64,000 bases of DNA from Dendrophyllia cribrosa. Lineage: Eukaryota; Cnidaria; Anthozoa; Scleractinia; Dendrophylliidae. This document shows positions 10,626 through 22,345 of the stretch, one piece after another. Within the stretch, counting starts at the first letter, position 1. Every line of letters begins with the position of its first letter. Location of the stretch: the NCBI GenBank assembly GCA_024195265.1, contig JAJLRJ010000006.1, positions 20,034,851 through 20,098,850 of the forward strand. Direction: 5' to 3'. Below the pieces are notes generated by a model. That model did not search any database and had not been told where the DNA came from. It saw nothing but the letters and a program-made list of their open reading frames with translations. The position numbers and the translations under genes were made by a program.

Positions 10626-11689
10626 TAAGGTAATATAGAATTGGAAAAAGCGTGTTTTTTGGAAGTGAATTGTTGATACATATTTTTTTTTTTTGGGGGG
10701 GGGGGGGAGTACTCCCGACAATTAAGGGTAGGTGTGTGCCGCCTGAAGCATCAAAAGCAACCATTATAAACAATTGATAATTTTGTTTTACGAAAAAATA
10801 GATTTCAATATATATTTTCTTGCTTTAAGTCTGCTATATTCTTTGCTAATTGAGCTACGTTGAGCACTCTAAGGCAACTCTCTTGCGTCAGGATTTCAAT
10901 GCGATAAAGCTACGTTGAGCACTCTAAGGTATCTGTCTTGTCCGCTTCACGATTTGAATGTGATGAGAATAACACACCGACTGATTGATATTCCTCTTCT
11001 TTTTATAAGCGGAGAACGTTTTCTCTGTCTTGCTTGCCACTAAAATAATACATTGTCTTTTTGTTTTTTTTGTCAATTAGCTCCCATATAGTGCCAATAT
11101 TTTTCCTTTAAAAAAAATCAACACGCTGAAATCGCTTATAATGCTTGCTTGATAAACTTTTGTTAACTGAATCAGCAAAATTATTACGTCTTTTGCATAC
11201 TATTGCATAATCAAACCGTAATGGCAATGATTCAGTGTTCCAAAATAGAACAAAAGCCAAATCCATACTCTTGCACAATCAAACGGGAACATTTTTAGTT
11301 AGCTGAATACGCAAAATCTCACCTCTCTTGCATACTATTGCATAATCATGACACCTCAACATTTAATAACCATTCAAAATTGAAATTTCTCTTTAATAAT
11401 CAAACCGTAATAGGAATGATTCAGTATTCCAATGACTGCTGAAAAGGGACATTAACGTTAATTTTGCAGAAAAGCAAATCCATTGTATAATACAATCAAA
11501 TTAGGCTCCTTCACGAACGACGCATGAAAATAGAACGCGTGTTTTATTTCCGATTTGACAGCCTTGTCACATAAATGACCACAAGTTGCTTCTTATTGTC
11601 TAAAATTAATTGCCGACTCGCTTAAGCTACCTGCTTTGGTGGCTTAAATTTAACTAGAGTTTAACTAAATTAAGCTGACTCGCTTAACT

Positions 11690-12025
11690 TTAAGCAAATT
11701 GGAAAACCAACTCTTTTGCTCTTCACGGTTAGTCATCCCGAGTACACAACGTATCGCAGAACATTCCTCACAATTTTTCCTTTCACGAACATTTCCGGTT
11801 GTCACTCGCTAAGCGACTTGAAAATCCGGTTGTAACTAGCTAACGACTTGAAAAATCGCTCTTCAGGATTAGTCATCCCGGGTACACAACGTATCGCAGA
11901 ACATTCCTGACAATTTTTCTTTTCACGACATTTCCACTTGTCACTCGCTAAGCGACTTCAAAAATCGCTTCTCGCGGTTAATCTTCCCGAGTAGACAAGG
12001 TATCGCAGAACATTCCTGCCAATTT
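11690..12025. repeat. tandem repeat, about 110-150 bp unit, three copies
   Basis: Three successive copies contain GTACACAACGTATCGCAGAA, CATTCCT(C/G)ACAATTTTT and TCACTCGCTAAGCGACTT, each slightly diverged. No open frame or regulatory element is evident. Confidence 0.75.
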
Positions 12026-12109
12026 CTAGAATTTTCTATCAATTTTCTATTTAAGTGCTTAAAACCACAAAAACAATAAATCCAAGATAAGAAACAATCT
12101 GTCAGGCGA

Positions 12110-12450
12110 TGAGGTCATAGCTCTAACACATTTGTAAAACAACTCTGCTATAAACCCGCGTATAAACCTCAGAAAGCGGACAATCATACAAGGTGAAATT
12201 TCTTAGCTTCGTCGAGCGCGGAAAATGTCAGCTATAAACCTCAAAAAGCAAACAAAGATACAGGGTGAAATTTCTTAGCTTCGTCGAGCGCGGAAAATGT
12301 CAAAGCGCAACTCACCCAAATCACTGTAAATAAGAACTGTACGCGAAAAATGTCAAAGCGCAACTCACGCAAATCACTGTAAATAAGAACTGTAATACCC
12401 TTGTGGTGAGGTCATAGCTCTAAGAACTGTAATACCTTTGTGGTAACGTA
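12110..12450. repeat. tandem repeats within element 1 insert
   Basis: The phrase GTGAAATTTCTTAGCTTCGT (then CGAGCGCGGAAAATGTC) occurs twice. AATGTCAAAGCGCAACTCAC and ATCACTGTAAATAAGAACTG also occur twice each in tandem. GAGGTCATAGCTCTAA flanks both sides of the array. Confidence 0.75.
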
Positions 12451-12739
12451 ACGTAAGACATAACAAGTTCATGACAATTCAATACCCTAGGGAAATTAAC
12501 AATAGGTCCGGGGGTGCCCCCTTAAAAAATTTTAGTGGCGGTATGTGACGCACTTCTTGAAATCCTAACCTGTTTAACCAACCATATCCTCGGTGCCCTA
12601 ATATAGCTTCTATAAAAAAGAAATAAGTAACCCCCCCGGACAAATGTTAACAAAACTAAACAAAGAACCTTTGTTAACAACTTTTGCCCCTTTTTTTCGT
12701 AGTGAATCGTACATCTCGTTTACGCGCAAGCGCATTAAC

Positions 12740-13600
12740 GAGATAAAAATCAAGGCAAAGACGTTTCCTTTGGACGAGGAAAAGGAAAAGATGGATTGCC
12801 AGGTGAGTCCATCATTTTTAATAAGGATGGCAGCCTTCGTGCAGACTTCAAAAAGAAGTTCAAAGCGGCTCTTGGCCCAAGCGCTGAAGAGCTTATCGCT
12901 GAAAAAACTAAATCTATAGCGGAAGAACAACGACAAATACTCAAAGATATGGAAAAACAACTGAAGGAGATGGAAAAGGTTACTGCTCAACAACAAAAAG
13001 CAGCAAATGAGGTGCAAAACCTCAAGGACAAAATAGAGAAAACTCAAGCTAGGATTGACGCTGTGGAGCAGGATGGCACACTACTTGAGAAAGAGGGCGA
13101 TATAAATGACCTAAAACGGCGGCAAAAACTTTATCAGCAAGATCTTGAAAACCAGAAAAAAGAATTAGCCGCCCTTCAAAAAATACAAAAACAAACAGAC
13201 AAAGAGCAGGCTAAGACTGGCAAACTCAAAACAGAACTAGCCACTAAAGTTAAGGAAAGAAATGCTATCGAAGCAAGACTGAACTCCACTAAACCCCTTG
13301 ATGAGTTAAACGAAAGAGAAGCCAAGCTTGAACGTCAAAACGAGGAAGACAAGGCAGTGATAGAGGGTGAGAACACTTCCCCCTCTGACAGAGAAGCCGC
13401 GAAAGCCCAAGTTGCAGAGCGAGAAGAAGAACTGGTAAGGCTAAGAACACAAACCGAGGGGAGGGAGGAAGCCCTCAGCCTTTGAAAGAGAGGATCAAAA
13501 ATATCTTCAAGAAATATGGGTGGCCTTGCAAGCGGTTGTTCTGGCTGCTGGTTTAGTCATAGGGGCTGTGGCGCTTTCTGTTATGAATGCCTTGAAAGCG
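12740..13600 (+). pseudogene. coiled-coil membrane protein of element 1 (truncated)
   Basis: Homologue of 39048-40432. It opens in two frames (about 12740-12800, then 12796-13485). A long charged coiled coil is rich in E, K and Q, with the shared blocks LNSTKPLDELNEREA and NTSPSDREAA. A frameshift near 13485 precedes the ERIKNIFKKYGW block and the start of the C-terminal hydrophobic segment. At about 13600 the frame jumps directly into the antisense neighbour, because a deletion of roughly 450 bp relative to element 2 has fused the two 3' ends. It cannot give a complete protein. Confidence 0.8.
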
Positions 13601-14931
13601 GGGATTGATTTTTGTTTTTTTGGATTGATTTTTGTTGGGCCCCCGTCCATGGGGCGCAATGAGGCCTTTTTTGTGCCCAGATTAACATCATTGTTCACGC
13701 CAAGCTTCATCCCTTGCGTTGCCTCCTTTAGATTGTTGTTGTACCCGATCACGCTCTCTGTGTTGATAACCATGCGTGATGCCATGAGCCAGCTTCCTGG
13801 AGCTGTCGCAAAGTCTAGGCGCACTTTCGTTGCTTGGATGGCAAGCTGGTAACGCTGCACGCTTGTTGCGATGTCGTTCAGTATTATGGCCTCCTCTAGA
13901 TGGGTGTGGAATACTCTCTGCGTTTCAAACGCTCGGCCTCCTTTTCCAATGATGCTGCTGCGGGTTTTGTTTTGTGAACCAAGAATGCATTACACAAAGG
14001 CCTCGATTGACTGATTAATACGCGCGAGCACGGGTTGTGAGAGGCCCTGGGCGTAATTTGGCACAAAGTGCTCGAACTGTGTATCCGCCCCTTGGTCGTT
14101 GCGGACGAAAGATATTCCATTGGCGCGATAATTGGGGTCCTTTCTGTCGGTCACGCGTTCATCATTGAACAGAGCGAGGTCAGGGTCTGGATAGTCGTAA
14201 TCGGTAGAGATGTTGCCCTCTCCATATGCACCAATGTACACATTTCCAAGACCGTGATTTTTGCCATATGTAAACCGGAAGTCAGAACTGGGGTCGACAC
14301 CGAACTCTATGCAAATCTTCTTGTACGCGTCGATGTTGTACTTGTTGTCTTTCTGGTTGAATGTGGGGTCATCTGGCAAGGCACTCACGCTTTGTTCCCC
14401 ACCCATCTTGTAGAGTATTCGCCTTATTGTGAAATAAACGTGAAACCTGTAAAACGACCGGAGCTGTGGGGTTAGAGATAGACTGGAACCCTTATCGAAG
14501 AGAATGTCACGCGAGATTCCACATCCGGTTGTTGCACACCACAGTGCGAAGGAGAGTTGTTGTGGCCAAAAACTGATATGTGGCCCGCCGAGCCACTTTC
14601 TTCCATATTTCACGGTTGTGAATGAAATCTGTGTGTCTCTGAAGATATTTCTGTATTTCGTTGTGAAATAATCAGTTGGTGTGACGTAAATCCTTTGCTC
14701 TTCGTCATTCAAGATTGCTCCAATCATCATATCCTTGTCTATTGGGGTGGAGAAATCAACTGCTGGGATTGGCTTTTGTGTATTTCGATTCAACGTCAAC
14801 TGATAGGGGAAACCACCGTCTTGATGTAAGCCAAGAGCGTCTTTCATGGCTTGAGTCCAATCTTTGTGGGCTATTTCTGTAACGAGCGCCCATGAGCCAG
14901 GCCCCTCGGCATTTTTACTGACCCCTGGCAT
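13601..14931 (-). pseudogene. large virion-type protein of element 1 (both ends truncated)
   Basis: Homologue of 40442-42234. An open frame at 13990-14931 covers the conserved centre (TPTDYFTTKYRNIFRD, PQQLSFALWCATTGCGISRD, QLRSFYRFHVYFT, FVRNDQGAD). A TAA at 13990 stands where element 2 has TAC. The frame then continues to about 13601 (ATSVQRYQLAIQATKVRLDF, GVNNDVNLGTKKA). The first 85 or so residues are lost to an insertion at 14941, and the C-terminal repeat and membrane segment are lost to the deletion at 13600. I cannot name the fold from sequence; conservation and context suggest a capsid-associated protein. Confidence 0.8.
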
Positions 14932-14940
14932 CTTCGACTA

Positions 14941-15712
14941 TGATTGTGAACGAGTTTCTGGAAAATAGCGAGTCTGGAATAGGTCTAGGATAGGGTAGGG
15001 TTTTACGGTGTTTAGTCTAGAATAGGGTTGCAAAATTCAGCTAAAATGGTCTAGTATAGGTTATGGGTCTCAGAGTCCCAGCGGCACACCCCCGCCCAAA
15101 AATTTGCCGAGTACCCCCCCCCCCCCCCCGGGTCAAAGGTCAAGCACTCATTGAATCAAATCGGAACTTCTTTTGTTCAGAAATAACTTTTGAGCACAAA
15201 TAACAATAGTTATAAGTGTATGTTAATCGTACCTTGAAGTAGCCTTTCTGTGCACTGAAGAAAACCAGGTGAAATAGAATAATCTTCGACAGTTTCAAAC
15301 TTCGGTCAACGGCAGAGATTGCGTTACATTACAAAGAGAGACCGCTTGTCAAGCGGTTGTACGCGTTTGGGTGTGCATCAGAAAACAAGAACATCATCTC
15401 TGTTTACCTAATGTCTGAAGTTAATTTACCGCACAAATAATTGAATGAAATTAGATTTGATCAAGAGTGTGTGAGCCAAGTAAGCTGTCAACACTGTGAT
15501 CCACGTGTACGCGCACTGAGCCTAATGCCCAGGTTGGGGGGGGGGGGGGGGGGTACTCTGCAAATTTTTGTGTGGGGGTGTGCCGATGGGACTCTGAGAT
15601 CCTTAACCTATACTAGACCATTTTAGCTGCATTTTACAACCCGAAAAACCCTACCCTATCTAGACCTATTCCTACTCGCTATTTTCCAGAAACTCGTTCA
15701 CTATAACAGTTA
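14941..15712. mobile_element. non-autonomous element with about 180-bp terminal inverted repeats
   Basis: The left arm 14941-15125 (GAACGAGTTTCTGGAAAATA, then AGGTCTAGGATAGGGTAGGG, ending in a C run) is the inverse of 15535-15712 (G run, then CCCTACCCTATCTAGACC, ending CTCGTTCAC). It has no coding capacity. It cuts the 5' part of the virion-type gene of element 1. The central part (15130-15345) is also present in inverse orientation at about 18135-18275. Confidence 0.8.
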
Positions 15713-16552
15713 TTAGTTAACATGCCGTACTGCCCGCCGTACCGATTTTTAAATGCCATTTGCCTAAATTCCTCACGCAACTGATCAGTTTCGCGGAAAA
15801 TGATACCCTATTCTAGACCAAAAATCTCTGATAGCTATACCTATCCCAGACTAAACTGCCTTAAAACCATACCCTTCACAGCGGAACATACCTTTTATAT
15901 ATAGCTCATATATGGGAGTACCCTCCCGGGGGACCTAATGCCTCTACCTTAGTTCAGTCCTTCAGGCTCTATAGTCTTGCTCTCAGTCTAACTATCGTTC
16001 GTAATATACTACAGAATTTAAGGAAATTATCCGGAAATCGCCTTGTAAACGGCATCGTGCAAGTATGCCGCAATAGTTGGAGGACATTATGGATGCAATG
16101 TTGGAAACCCAGCGAATTCCCTGTGCGTCACAATCGGAAACTGCGACAAAGATATCAGGAATTATTTGATGTCCTTCGGTATTGGCTTTGCTGACTTAAC
16201 CCTAAAAACTGAGGCAGAACTTCGTTTAGCCAGAGCAAGTAAGCTTATGAAATATTCTTTACATGTTTACGTGTACACGCGGTGGGCCCGGGGAAGGCGT
16301 CGCTCGGAAGTTAAACCCCTTACTCTTTCACTTACCAACTTTTATCAAAATGATTCTCTTTTCACATACATGTAAGAAACATTCGTCTACCTTGAGGATA
16401 AGCCAAAAACAAAATCCCGTATTTGCGTATAATTTCATCCCAGTTTTTACCAATTTTCTTAATACTCAGATTTACTTGCTAGCATTTCAGTTCACAGTCT
16501 ATTTTTGCGATCCAAATCAAGTACATAACCTTTATTGAAATTTCGCTAGTCT
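15713..16552. other. repeat sequence, no gene seen
   Basis: It repeats phrases of the preceding element (CCCTATTCTAGACC near 15808; GGGAGTACCCTCCCGGGGGA near 15914). From 16000 to 16552 I see no supported gene. Confidence 0.4.
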
Positions 16553-17209
16553 TTGGTACACGACGCCCACCACAGTGAAACAGGTACCCATTTCAATACA
16601 GCCAACACTAGCTGCCCAATCGCATCTGAACTGTGTTCAGAAGCGCCCTTGAAACAAGGCTGGGCTCTCAAAGGAGTGAAAAAGACTATCCGTTTCAATA
16701 ATAACCAGCGCCAGTACCTGGATGACGAGTTCCAGATCGGCCAGGAGAGTGGCCATAAAGTGGACCCTGAGAAGGTGTCACGGGACATGCGCTATGCGAG
16801 GACTAACAACAGTCAGCGACGCTTTAAAATGAATGAATTCTTGACTGCCCAGCTGATTCAGGGGTACTTCTCGCGTTCTGCTGCAAAGCTAAGACACGCA
16901 GCAACAACAACTGCTCCGTCGTCCACCGATGATAACGATATCCAGGCGGCTCAAAATGAAGAAGCCTTCTCATCTGCCCGCACATCTGTCCTGGATCAGT
17001 GCCAACCCTTGCATCCCATCGTGTATGACACTCTAAACATATGCACGCTGTACACCACCAACAGGTTGACTAAGTTCAGTGTTGCACAATTGCGGCTCAT
17101 CTGCGAACACTACATCATGGACACGGAGTCAAAACCATCAAAGAGAAAAGCGCCTTACATTACTTACATCTCCGATCTTGCTGGGTCATGTTCTTGCACG
17201 CAGGTCTAA
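16553..17209 (+). pseudogene. 3' fragment of a cnidarian repeat-borne nuclear-type protein
   Basis: An open frame of 218 codons. Its centre (GWALKGVKKTIRFNNNQ, DEFQIGQESGHKVDPE, FLTAQLIQGYFSRSAAK) matches a C-terminal module that I recall as common in coral and anemone uncharacterised proteins. It looks like a homeodomain-sized helical unit (inference). The end is a Cys-containing tail (GSCSCTQV, stop). There is no plausible 5' exon or promoter next to it, and it lies among repeats inside element 1. I therefore read it as a transposed or captured terminal exon, not a working gene. Confidence 0.45.
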
Positions 17210-17235
17210 CAAAAGGACTTTTTCACGTTTTTTGC

Positions 17236-17762
17236 CTTATTCTTGGTTTTCACATGACGTCATAAAAATTCAAAATTTTAAGTATACGTCCTACAAAGCT
17301 GTTTCTAACATGGCATGTGGATACCAGTGTTATAATCTTTCACAAAAAGTTTCAGGTTTTAACGATGTTTTGCTTCCGATTTATAAAGGTTTTAAATGTG
17401 TCACGCAATTCGTCACACTATTTCAGATAAGCCGTGAAAATAAACAAAATTGAATCAGCTGAAAGTTATTGTTTGCATTATAAGTGCTTATAAGCCGAGT
17501 TAATGGAGCTTATAGCAAATACAATACTTTTTTATTTGATTTTTGGTGTAATTAAGACTGAATTTTTGGCCGCCATGTTTGAGATGGCCGCTCAATACAT
17601 TTCTTGCTAAAAATATCTAACACTCGTTCGCCTATAACTCTAGAACGAAATGCTTTTGCGCTTCAAAATGTGGCCACGATGTGTATTTTTAAACTCTCTA
17701 CAATTCATAAACATTTTGGACAATTTTGATATGACGCAAGTGAAAACCAAGAATAAGCATAA
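17236..17762. mobile_element. MITE-like element, about 35-bp inverted ends
   Basis: The left end CTTATTCTTGGTTTTCACAT followed by GACGTCA is mirrored by TGACGCAAGTGAAAACCAAG followed by AATAAG at the right end. The interior is AT-rich and non-coding. It directly follows the preceding ORF. Confidence 0.75.
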
Positions 17763-20280
17763 ACGACACAAGTAGCTACAAATAAATCAACCAATCAGAG
17801 CTTGGAAAACGTGTAATCATTGAAAACATGAGAACTTGAGCTTTTAAAATTTTCAAGAAAAAAAATTAAAGTGACTGTATAAAAAAAATTAAAAGAATGC
17901 ATTACTGACCATGACTGGGTGACAAATCTGGTCATTAAGCCATACATTCTTTCTTAAAATTTTAAAGCTAATTTCCATGAGAATTAATATTCAACATATC
18001 AGACTGACATGACTCTTTCAGGCTACAGAGTCGATTTGTTAATATTATGTTATTGATCAATGTCCGTTTCGATTACAAGGGCGTGAAAAAGTTGCGAGCC
18101 CGTAATCAAAATAACTTGTCTGCAGTTTTCGCATGTAATATGCTGTAACACAATCTCTGCGAATTTTGAAACCGCCGAAGATGTTGGACGTATTGTTCTC
18201 GATTATTCTCCTGGATTTCTTCAGTATCCAGAAAACCTACTTCAAGGTACGATTAACATACACTTAGATCTATTTTTCTACGTGCTGAAAAGTAATTTTT
18301 GAACGAAAACATCCTGATCTGATTGGATTTCATGTTTAAAAGCATGCTTGACCTTTGATAAACTCCACGTGACTCGCGTACACTTTGGAACTCGAGTCAA
18401 ATTAAACAGCTGAAATATTCTATTATTGCTCAAAACCGATAGCAAATACATGAAAATAGTCTTGTAAACATGCTCTGGTAACTGTTAGCAAGTTTTATTA
18501 AACCTCTGTTGTTCAAAAGTGTTTTTGTGTTGTGTTTATCTGAGATTTTAGCATCAAACTGCGGTGTCTAGAAAGCTCAAATTTCACGAAAGTACTACTT
18601 GTAATTTGCGGTCTCAAAAATTTTCTTTTGAGTTGCCCATGGTTTTGAAAACAGATTTGAAAAGAAGAAATAATGCTCTTTAACGTGGGATAAGACTCTA
18701 TACTGTACGCCATGTCCCAGTCGACGATTTTAGCCTCTCAATTTTGTCAATTTTGCATTGGAAGAAATTGCTCAAAATAATGTAAATAATACAAAATCTC
18801 CCAAATATTCTACTTTTGTTCAAACGGAGAAAGTAACGTCTAAAAGTATGTATAATTATGTACTTTATCTGATTAGCTATTTGTCGTTCTGTATAAAATT
18901 GTTTTCATTTATGAAACGAGGTCTTCGCAACACGCGGTGTAAGACCCGTAAAACCCGGTCCGAGAGGTGCGAAACCAACATCACCTCCATACGTCTAAAA
19001 TAACTAGAAATACGTGTCTCGCAGAACCTCGCGAAGCTCGGGGGAGGATGCACTGCAAAATTTCAGCAATGTGGGAGGGAGATGGAATTTCTGATTTGAC
19101 TGGAGAGGTTGAGTTGCATGCTGGCAATGGCCCGAAATTTAAAGTTGAGACATTTTCGTTCCTAGTCGCTTCCATTTAACTTGTACTTAGTACCCTGTCT
19201 TCCTAAAATAAAATAAATAGGAGCTGGTACTGGTCAGGTTTTGAGCTGTGGGTCGCTGTAACTGCTATGGGACTGGGTATCAAAAGATCCTCAGGCCCTT
19301 CCCTCCCCCCGCCCCCCAAACCTATCTTCATTAATTTTTGTCAGAAGGAAAATTGGTCTGAAAGTGGATTTATAGTACTGTTGTGGACATGGGTTGTGGA
19401 CATGGGTCGAGGACAATATGCAGTGCATGTGTTCTGTTTATTTTGATTGGGTGAGAGTTTGTTTATCAGGAATACAGCTAACTCCCGCTGTCTCGATTAA
19501 ATTCCATTTTTGAAGCTTGTGAGTGCTATCTCTCAAATTAACCTGTTCCCTTTAGATACTGCTGATGTTTTTGTTCTATATACTGGGTATCAAATAATTG
19601 CTAACCCAATTCACTATTCGCTTGAATGGTTGAGATCGCAGGAGTTTACTGTTGCTGAAGAGTGATGTTGCACAAAAAAATAACAACTCAATGGTGGTAC
19701 AGTTGTAGTAAAAATAATAATTTAATCTTACTCAAAAAGAGCAATGAGACTACAGTAACATAGAATAGTAAAACCTCCTAACATACCATAGATGAGCATA
19801 GATAATAGTAATTAAATGTAGCATTGTCATATGCATACATGTACAATGTTATGTAATTTAAGCTTATATCAAGTTTCTTAGTGACAATTTCAATAAACAT
19901 CAATTTACAGTATGAACTTAGAGAATAGTTTCCAGTGTTTGAGTACTAATATATTATATTGAAAAACAGGTCCTCTTATCATCTACCTGTCAATTTTTAG
20001 GTACTTTAAATCTTGTTTTTTGCAAAAGGTAAATTAAAGAATAAGCTTAATTTATAGAGGGTTGTACGTATATAAGCTTAAAAGGCTTACTTGCCTGTAA
20101 ATGTAGGTTGTTTGAATTGAAGAGCATTGGAGAGCGAATTAAAGTGTGGTGATTTGAGCTAGATTTCTTAATCGTTCTTCTTCTCTGAGCCTTTCTTGTA
20201 ATCTGTGTTTGCTTTTCCCTACCGTATGAAAGATATTCGTCACGAGTATTTAGCTGATCGTGCAATTCTTGCCGCCTCTC
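17763..20280. other. no gene seen
   Basis: AT-rich sequence inside element 1. 18135-18400 is an inverse copy of 15130-15345 (shared phrase CTTCAAGGTACGATTAACAT). I found no protein motif on either strand in the rest. Confidence 0.4.
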
Positions 20281-20698
20281 GTTGCGTCTATAAACAAATC
20301 ATTTTGTCCAACACTTTCAGTCGGTGTCGCCTCTTCTGATCGGTTTCGTTCAGAAGGCGTTCAAGGCGTTTGAACCTACTCAAACGGTGTGCCTAGGCTG
20401 TTCGAAGTCTTTGCAAACGATGCTCACGTTGTTTCTTCGATGCTCGATCGCGGTGAATTTCAAGTCGCCGTTCTCGCTCCAGCGGAGTTTCGGTGGTTAA
20501 TTGTCTCGGGCAAGGATTTCCAGCCACTTTTTGAAGCCAGTGTTGTTGTTGTTTCTCATTTGCATCAGAAATTGGTCGTGTTTCACCGACGATGAGTAAG
20601 GATAAACTTGTCAGCCCGGCCGCCATGAATAAACATGAAAGCGTGCCATTGTCAGCGGTCCCGATTTTTGTTGCCAGGCAACTGCCGGACACCATCAA
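20281..20698 (-). pseudogene. Arg/Glu-rich repeat-borne ORF fragment
   Basis: About 100 codons end at 20393 with a strongly charged C-terminal half (LERERRLEIHRDRASKKQRE), and similar charged sequence continues downstream through stops. Low-complexity R/E-rich stretches of this type are frequent in repeat-encoded proteins of cnidarians. I assign no function. Confidence 0.3.
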
Positions 20699-20699
20699 G

Positions 20700-20737
<38 letters not shown>

Positions 20738-20745
20738 TATTTTTC
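20699..20745. repeat. AT microsatellite
   Basis: A (TA)n run interrupted by single AAs. Confidence 0.95.
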
Positions 20746-20984
20746 GCTCGAATTCGCGCGGCTCAGCTCCCGAGGGCCGACAAATTTATAAACCTCGCTT
20801 CGCGAGGAATTATCGGATGGAAGTAAAAAATATATTTCTGGTAATAGTTTACCTAGGGCTACCTTGTGATTTTTTTTTGAGAATTTTCATGTTTTCGTTA
20901 TTGCATGCTCCCGGTCGATATTTACAGACATCCGCTCTTAAATGTTTGTTGCATAGAAATCAATCGCTCTCTCTCCTCACGCTC

Positions 20985-21778
20985 ATCTTGTGATGAAAAC
21001 CCTGTTCTTACTTTACCATAGCAACACCAGATGTTTTTCTCTGCAATGGAATTCATAACCTTCTCAAACAAAGCTTCCGGTGTATCCAAGGTGCCAAGGT
21101 CAATGAGCTTGTTTTGATTTTTGTAGATCTTCTGTTTGCTATATAAATAGCAAACTCCCCACGCAAGAGTTAATTGATTTTTTGTCTTGTATTTATTCCC
21201 TCCGTTTAAAAACTGATTATGGTCTAAACTGGGTTCTAGCTGTTTTAAAGAACACATTCTAAAGTAAGCGTCTACAAAAATAGACCTTTGTTTACACTTT
21301 CTCCACTAAAAGCAAGGCCTGTTTGTATTTGATCTCTATAATAATGAGGGATTTTGTTTATAGCTATTTTCCTCTTGAACGGGCATTTAAACTCTAACAA
21401 CTCTATAGTGCCGACTTTGTTAATAAAATATCCGTCTGGGCTACAAGTGACCTTTCGATAAAGCGGATGTTCTCTTGCCAGATTAAGAGAGATACTATGT
21501 CCAAAAACGTAAACAGAGTGTTTTAGTTCAAAATACTTGCGTATTAATGGCTCGAATAGGTTGCCCCAAGTACAAGCCGTAATATTGAGCATATCTGTGG
21601 GTTGTATTTTCTTTGATAGCAAGCTTTTTTGTGATTCAAACGGTGATGATCCTGTCAAGGCAGAGATCTCTGATGCACCGATAGTATTTTGTCTGGCTCA
21701 CACCCAGTCGGCGCTCTTTTGTATCAAGCCTGTCTTCCTCGATTTAAGAAAGTTCATGAACACTTGTGCAGTTGCCAT
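20985..21778 (-). pseudogene. YqaJ-type exonuclease of element 1, broken and truncated
   Basis: This is a lambda-exonuclease/YqaJ-fold nuclease, probably for end processing or recombination during replication. The ATG at 21778 sits about 10 bp inside the right TIR edge, as in element 2. Motifs: GASEISALTGSSPFES; GNLFEPL; the catalytic block TCSPDGYF, then LLEFKCPF and YRDQIQTGLAFSGES. A TGA replaces a Lys codon near residue 27. A frameshift near 21275 separates the nuclease core from the FVDAYFRMCSLKQL continuation, and homology ends at about 20985. Confidence 0.85.
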
Positions 21779-21786
21779 CACTTGTT

Positions 21787-22176
21787 TATAAAAGGGGTAT
21801 GCATTTCTTCAATTAGTGATGCCCAACCCTCAAGTACTCCATAGGGCTTCGTTTGGGTGAATGGTGGCCTCCCTGGCAGTTATGTTTTGGTTGCTCTAAA
21901 CAGTTGTGGCCCTGATGAGTTTTTCGCCAATGTAAAGAGGACGAGCCTGAGTAGATAGATGAGGCAGGTTCGGGACAAGCATTTTTAGGGTGCCGCAGGC
22001 ACATATAGAACATGAAATGAGTAGTTAGTCATTACTCGTTTTTAATTGCCCCAGGACCGACTGAAAGGAGGTTCTGGGGCCTTAAAACGAGTAATGACTA
22101 ACTACTCATTTAATGTTCCATATGTGCCTGCGACACCCTAAAAATGCTGGTCCTGAACGTGCCTCATCTATCTACT
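21787..22176. repeat. right terminal inverted repeat of element 1 with complete 227-bp hairpin
   Basis: 21787-22065 repeats the left end inversely. 21950-22176 is itself a palindrome beginning AGTAGATAGATGAGGCA and ending TGCCTCATCTATCTACT. Its centre near 22063 has an 11-nt apex (GACTGAAAGGA) between CCCCAGGACC and GGTTCTGGGG. The inverse copy of YqaJ starts just inside. Confidence 0.92.
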
Positions 22177-22345
22177 GTTTGATTTCTTCTTCGCACTCTC
22201 GCTCGGCCATTTTTAGCTCCAGGGCAAGCTTCTTGGCTTGCAGTTTCTTTCGCAAAATTAAACTCTTGCTCGACTTAGATGAAGTCATGGACATATTAGA
22301 CGTAAAAAGTGGCAGTATTTGGTTTCTCTGTCCGGTGTCACTCAT
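22177..22345 (-). pseudogene. short charged ORF cut by the element 1 right end
   Basis: The ATG at 22345 opens 56 codons (MSDTGQRNQILPLF, then a Ser-rich block, then SLILRKKLQAKKLALELKMA) that run straight into the terminus of element 1. The K/E/A-rich helix resembles the N-terminal helical region of gag-like or repeat-borne proteins. The missing part is not found at the left flank, in keeping with a lost left side of the insertion. Confidence 0.4.

Larger units (their letters stand above)
10626..12735. other. foreign repeat sequence replacing element 1 genes
   Basis: No gene. The part at 11190-11450 carries several copies of the phrase ACCGTAATGGCAATGATTCAGT, also found at 55025-55260, so it is a dispersed repeat. 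Two tandem arrays follow (separate entries). In element 2 the corresponding interval holds genes for a membrane protein, a multi-helix protein, the ATPase and the candidate capsid. Confidence 0.6.
4221..22176. mobile_element. Polinton/Maverick-like element 1, degenerate and nested
   Basis: The element is bounded by inverted repeats (4221-4496 and 21787-22176). Inside, in order: PolB (+), integrase (-), two small membrane-protein genes (-), coiled-coil gene (+), large virion-type gene (-) and YqaJ exonuclease (-) next to the right end. This is the order of element 2, minus the ATPase, candidate capsid, minor capsid candidate and VLTF3-like genes. Their places are taken by unrelated repeats at 10626-12735 and 14941-20980. 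Every remaining gene carries at least one disabling change. The outer arm of the left hairpin is missing, so no target-site duplication can be read. Confidence 0.85.

Noticed and set aside
13520..13852. 110-codon plus-strand frame in element 1
   Set aside because: It begins as the coiled-coil membrane segment but after the deletion junction at 13600 it is antisense to the virion-type gene.
18180..18240. ATG-led frame followed by GTACG, looking like a first exon
   Set aside because: The same sequence occurs inverted at 15215-15345 inside a non-autonomous element, so it is a repeat and not a gene start.
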